This document shows positions 33,602-34,383 of a stretch of 34,383 bases of DNA, piece after piece; position 1 is the first letter of the stretch, and each line of letters opens with the position of its first letter. Location of the stretch: NCBI GenBank assembly GCA_024403435.1, contig JAKSRV010000012.1, positions 1 through 34,383 of the forward strand. The letters run 5' to 3'. The notes under the pieces were generated by a model. It was not told the origin of the DNA. It searched no databases and saw only the letters and a program-made list of their open reading frames with translations. Both the position numbers and the translations under genes were made by a program. This stretch comes from Lachnospiraceae bacterium (GTDB taxonomy: Bacteria; Bacillota; Clostridia; Lachnospirales; Lachnospiraceae).

Positions 33602-34383
33602 CTATAAAAACATCTTTTCAGGCTTAAATAACCTATTCATTTCACTGTAATAATACATGCCTGCGAAGGTACCGTCATTTTTGTAGACTCTGAACAACTC
33701 ATTGTTCTTCGGATAAGAAATTTTCTCAACAAACGAGCTTGCATACAATACATTACCGTTCAGCAAAAGTTTCATTGCTTCTTCGGTTACGGTAACTGAT
33801 CTGTTGTCCGTAAAAAGACTGTCTACCGACATAACCGCATCCGCCAATCGTCCCTCGTCCTTGGCCTTCTGTATATCAGCCAGGCTCATTGCGTTATCCA
33901 ACACAAAAGGTCCTACTTTCGAACGCACCAGGCTAAGCATTGTTCCGCCGCAACCTAAAGCCTCTCCTATATCATCGCACAAGGTTCTGATATATGTTCC
34001 CTTCGAGCACATTACTCTCATCTTCACAACAGGCAACTTAACTTCCAGTACTTCTATCTCAAATACGGTAATCCTGCGAGCCGCTCTCTCGACCTCTACA
34101 CCTTTACGCGCCAGATCACAAAGCTTTTGTCCGTTTACCTTGAGTGCGGAATACATCGGCGGTATCTGGTCTATCTCACCAACAAAACCTGCAATAGCTG
34201 CTCTAACCTTCTCCTCATCGGGAAGCTGCTTAATCTCCGCCTCTCCAATAGCCTGATTACCGCACAGCTGCTCATCAATCGGTCTACCGGACATATCTGC
34301 AATTCTATCGCATCCTTCAAACTTGTCAGCGAATAATCCGCCAATCGCCTTGCCCGTCACATCCTGTGTATCGGTTCTCACAC
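33602..34383 (-). CDS. truB: tRNA pseudouridine-55 synthase TruB, 5' end missing
   Basis: TruB converts U55 of tRNA T-loops to pseudouridine. The window begins inside the gene: the first visible codon is GTG, in VRTDTQDVTG, where TruB has a V.TDT.D..G segment. About 80 N-terminal residues with the catalytic GTLDP aspartate lie outside. IPPMYSALKVNGQKLCDLARKGVEVERAARRI, MRVMCSKGTYIRTLCDDIGEALGCG and a C-terminal PUA-like tail are typical. Between DTQD and FVGEIDQIPPMYSALK there are about 32 residues more than in E. coli TruB, including GCDRIADMSGRPIDEQ. That insertion is unusual. TruB often sits downstream of rbfA in Firmicutes. Confidence 0.92.
   Translation of the reverse strand, partial: VRTDTQDVTGKAIGGLFADKFEGCDRIADMSGRPIDEQLCGNQAIGEAEIKQLPDEEKVRAAIAGFVGEIDQIPPMYSALKVNGQKLCDLARKGVEVERAARRITVFEIEVLEVKLPVVKMRVMCSKGTYIRTLCDDIGEALGCGGTMLSLVRSKVGPFVLDNAMSLADIQKAKDEGRLADAVMSVDSLFTDNRSVTVTEEAMKLLLNGNVLYASSFVEKISYPKNNELFRVYKNDGTFAGMYYYSEMNRLFKPEKMFL

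Overview
The window looks like a chromosomal segment of an AT-rich Firmicute of the Lachnospiraceae (Butyrivibrio/Pseudobutyrivibrio/Lachnospira type). This is inferred from the apt-relA-metallohydrolase-hemZ order, strong purine-rich ribosome binding sites, separate hemZ and hemW genes, a clostridial BMP-family nucleoside transporter and Gram-positive style promoters. Nearly every gene is a housekeeping or metabolic gene that can be assigned to a family. No tRNA, rRNA, CRISPR array or insertion sequence was seen.

Left end (1-1565) is the accessory part and the most unusual stretch. On the minus strand it holds six copies of an 8-bp element (GATGTACC/GGTACATC), an intrinsic terminator, a 17-codon mini-ORF, a small DUF3970-like gene and a parA gene. 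ParA loses its C-terminus where it runs, out of frame, into the C-terminal tail of a plasmid-type replication initiator (DUF6017-like). Another gene begins at the extreme left edge, with its start codon inside a perfect 11-bp inverted repeat. This reads as a decayed plasmid or integrative-element replication/partition module abutting hemZ.

From 1566 to 7936 a minus-strand cluster encodes a SEC-C protein, a DUF308 membrane protein, Apt, bifunctional RelA/SpoT, a metallo-hydrolase and HemZ. From 8311 to 12499 on the plus strand lie dprA and a comM-like ATPase (DNA uptake and processing) behind a structured leader, then a MATE exporter. A strong bidirectional terminator separates these from a two-gene minus-strand operon of a degenerate HD-domain protein and PilT.

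From 14942 to 20647 hom, aspartokinase, a membrane-anchored GH3-like protein that appears to lack its catalytic residues, and hemW form a minus-strand run. A four-gene BMP-type nucleoside importer (20828-25926) and glyA follow, also on the minus strand. On the plus strand 27672-30699 is an apparent operon of an intracellular GH26-like protein, xanthine phosphoribosyltransferase and a voltage-gated-type K+ channel. The right end holds a Na+/phosphate cotransporter with a possible Pho box, a Cof-type HAD phosphatase and the 3' part of truB, which carries an insertion of about 30 residues.

The best candidates for something undescribed are the left-end module (repeats, terminator, mini-ORF, parA/rep fusion, start-codon hairpin), the GH3-like pseudoenzyme in the aspartate-family operon, the xpt gene sandwiched between a glycosidase-like gene and a K+ channel, and the structured leaders before dprA and hom.
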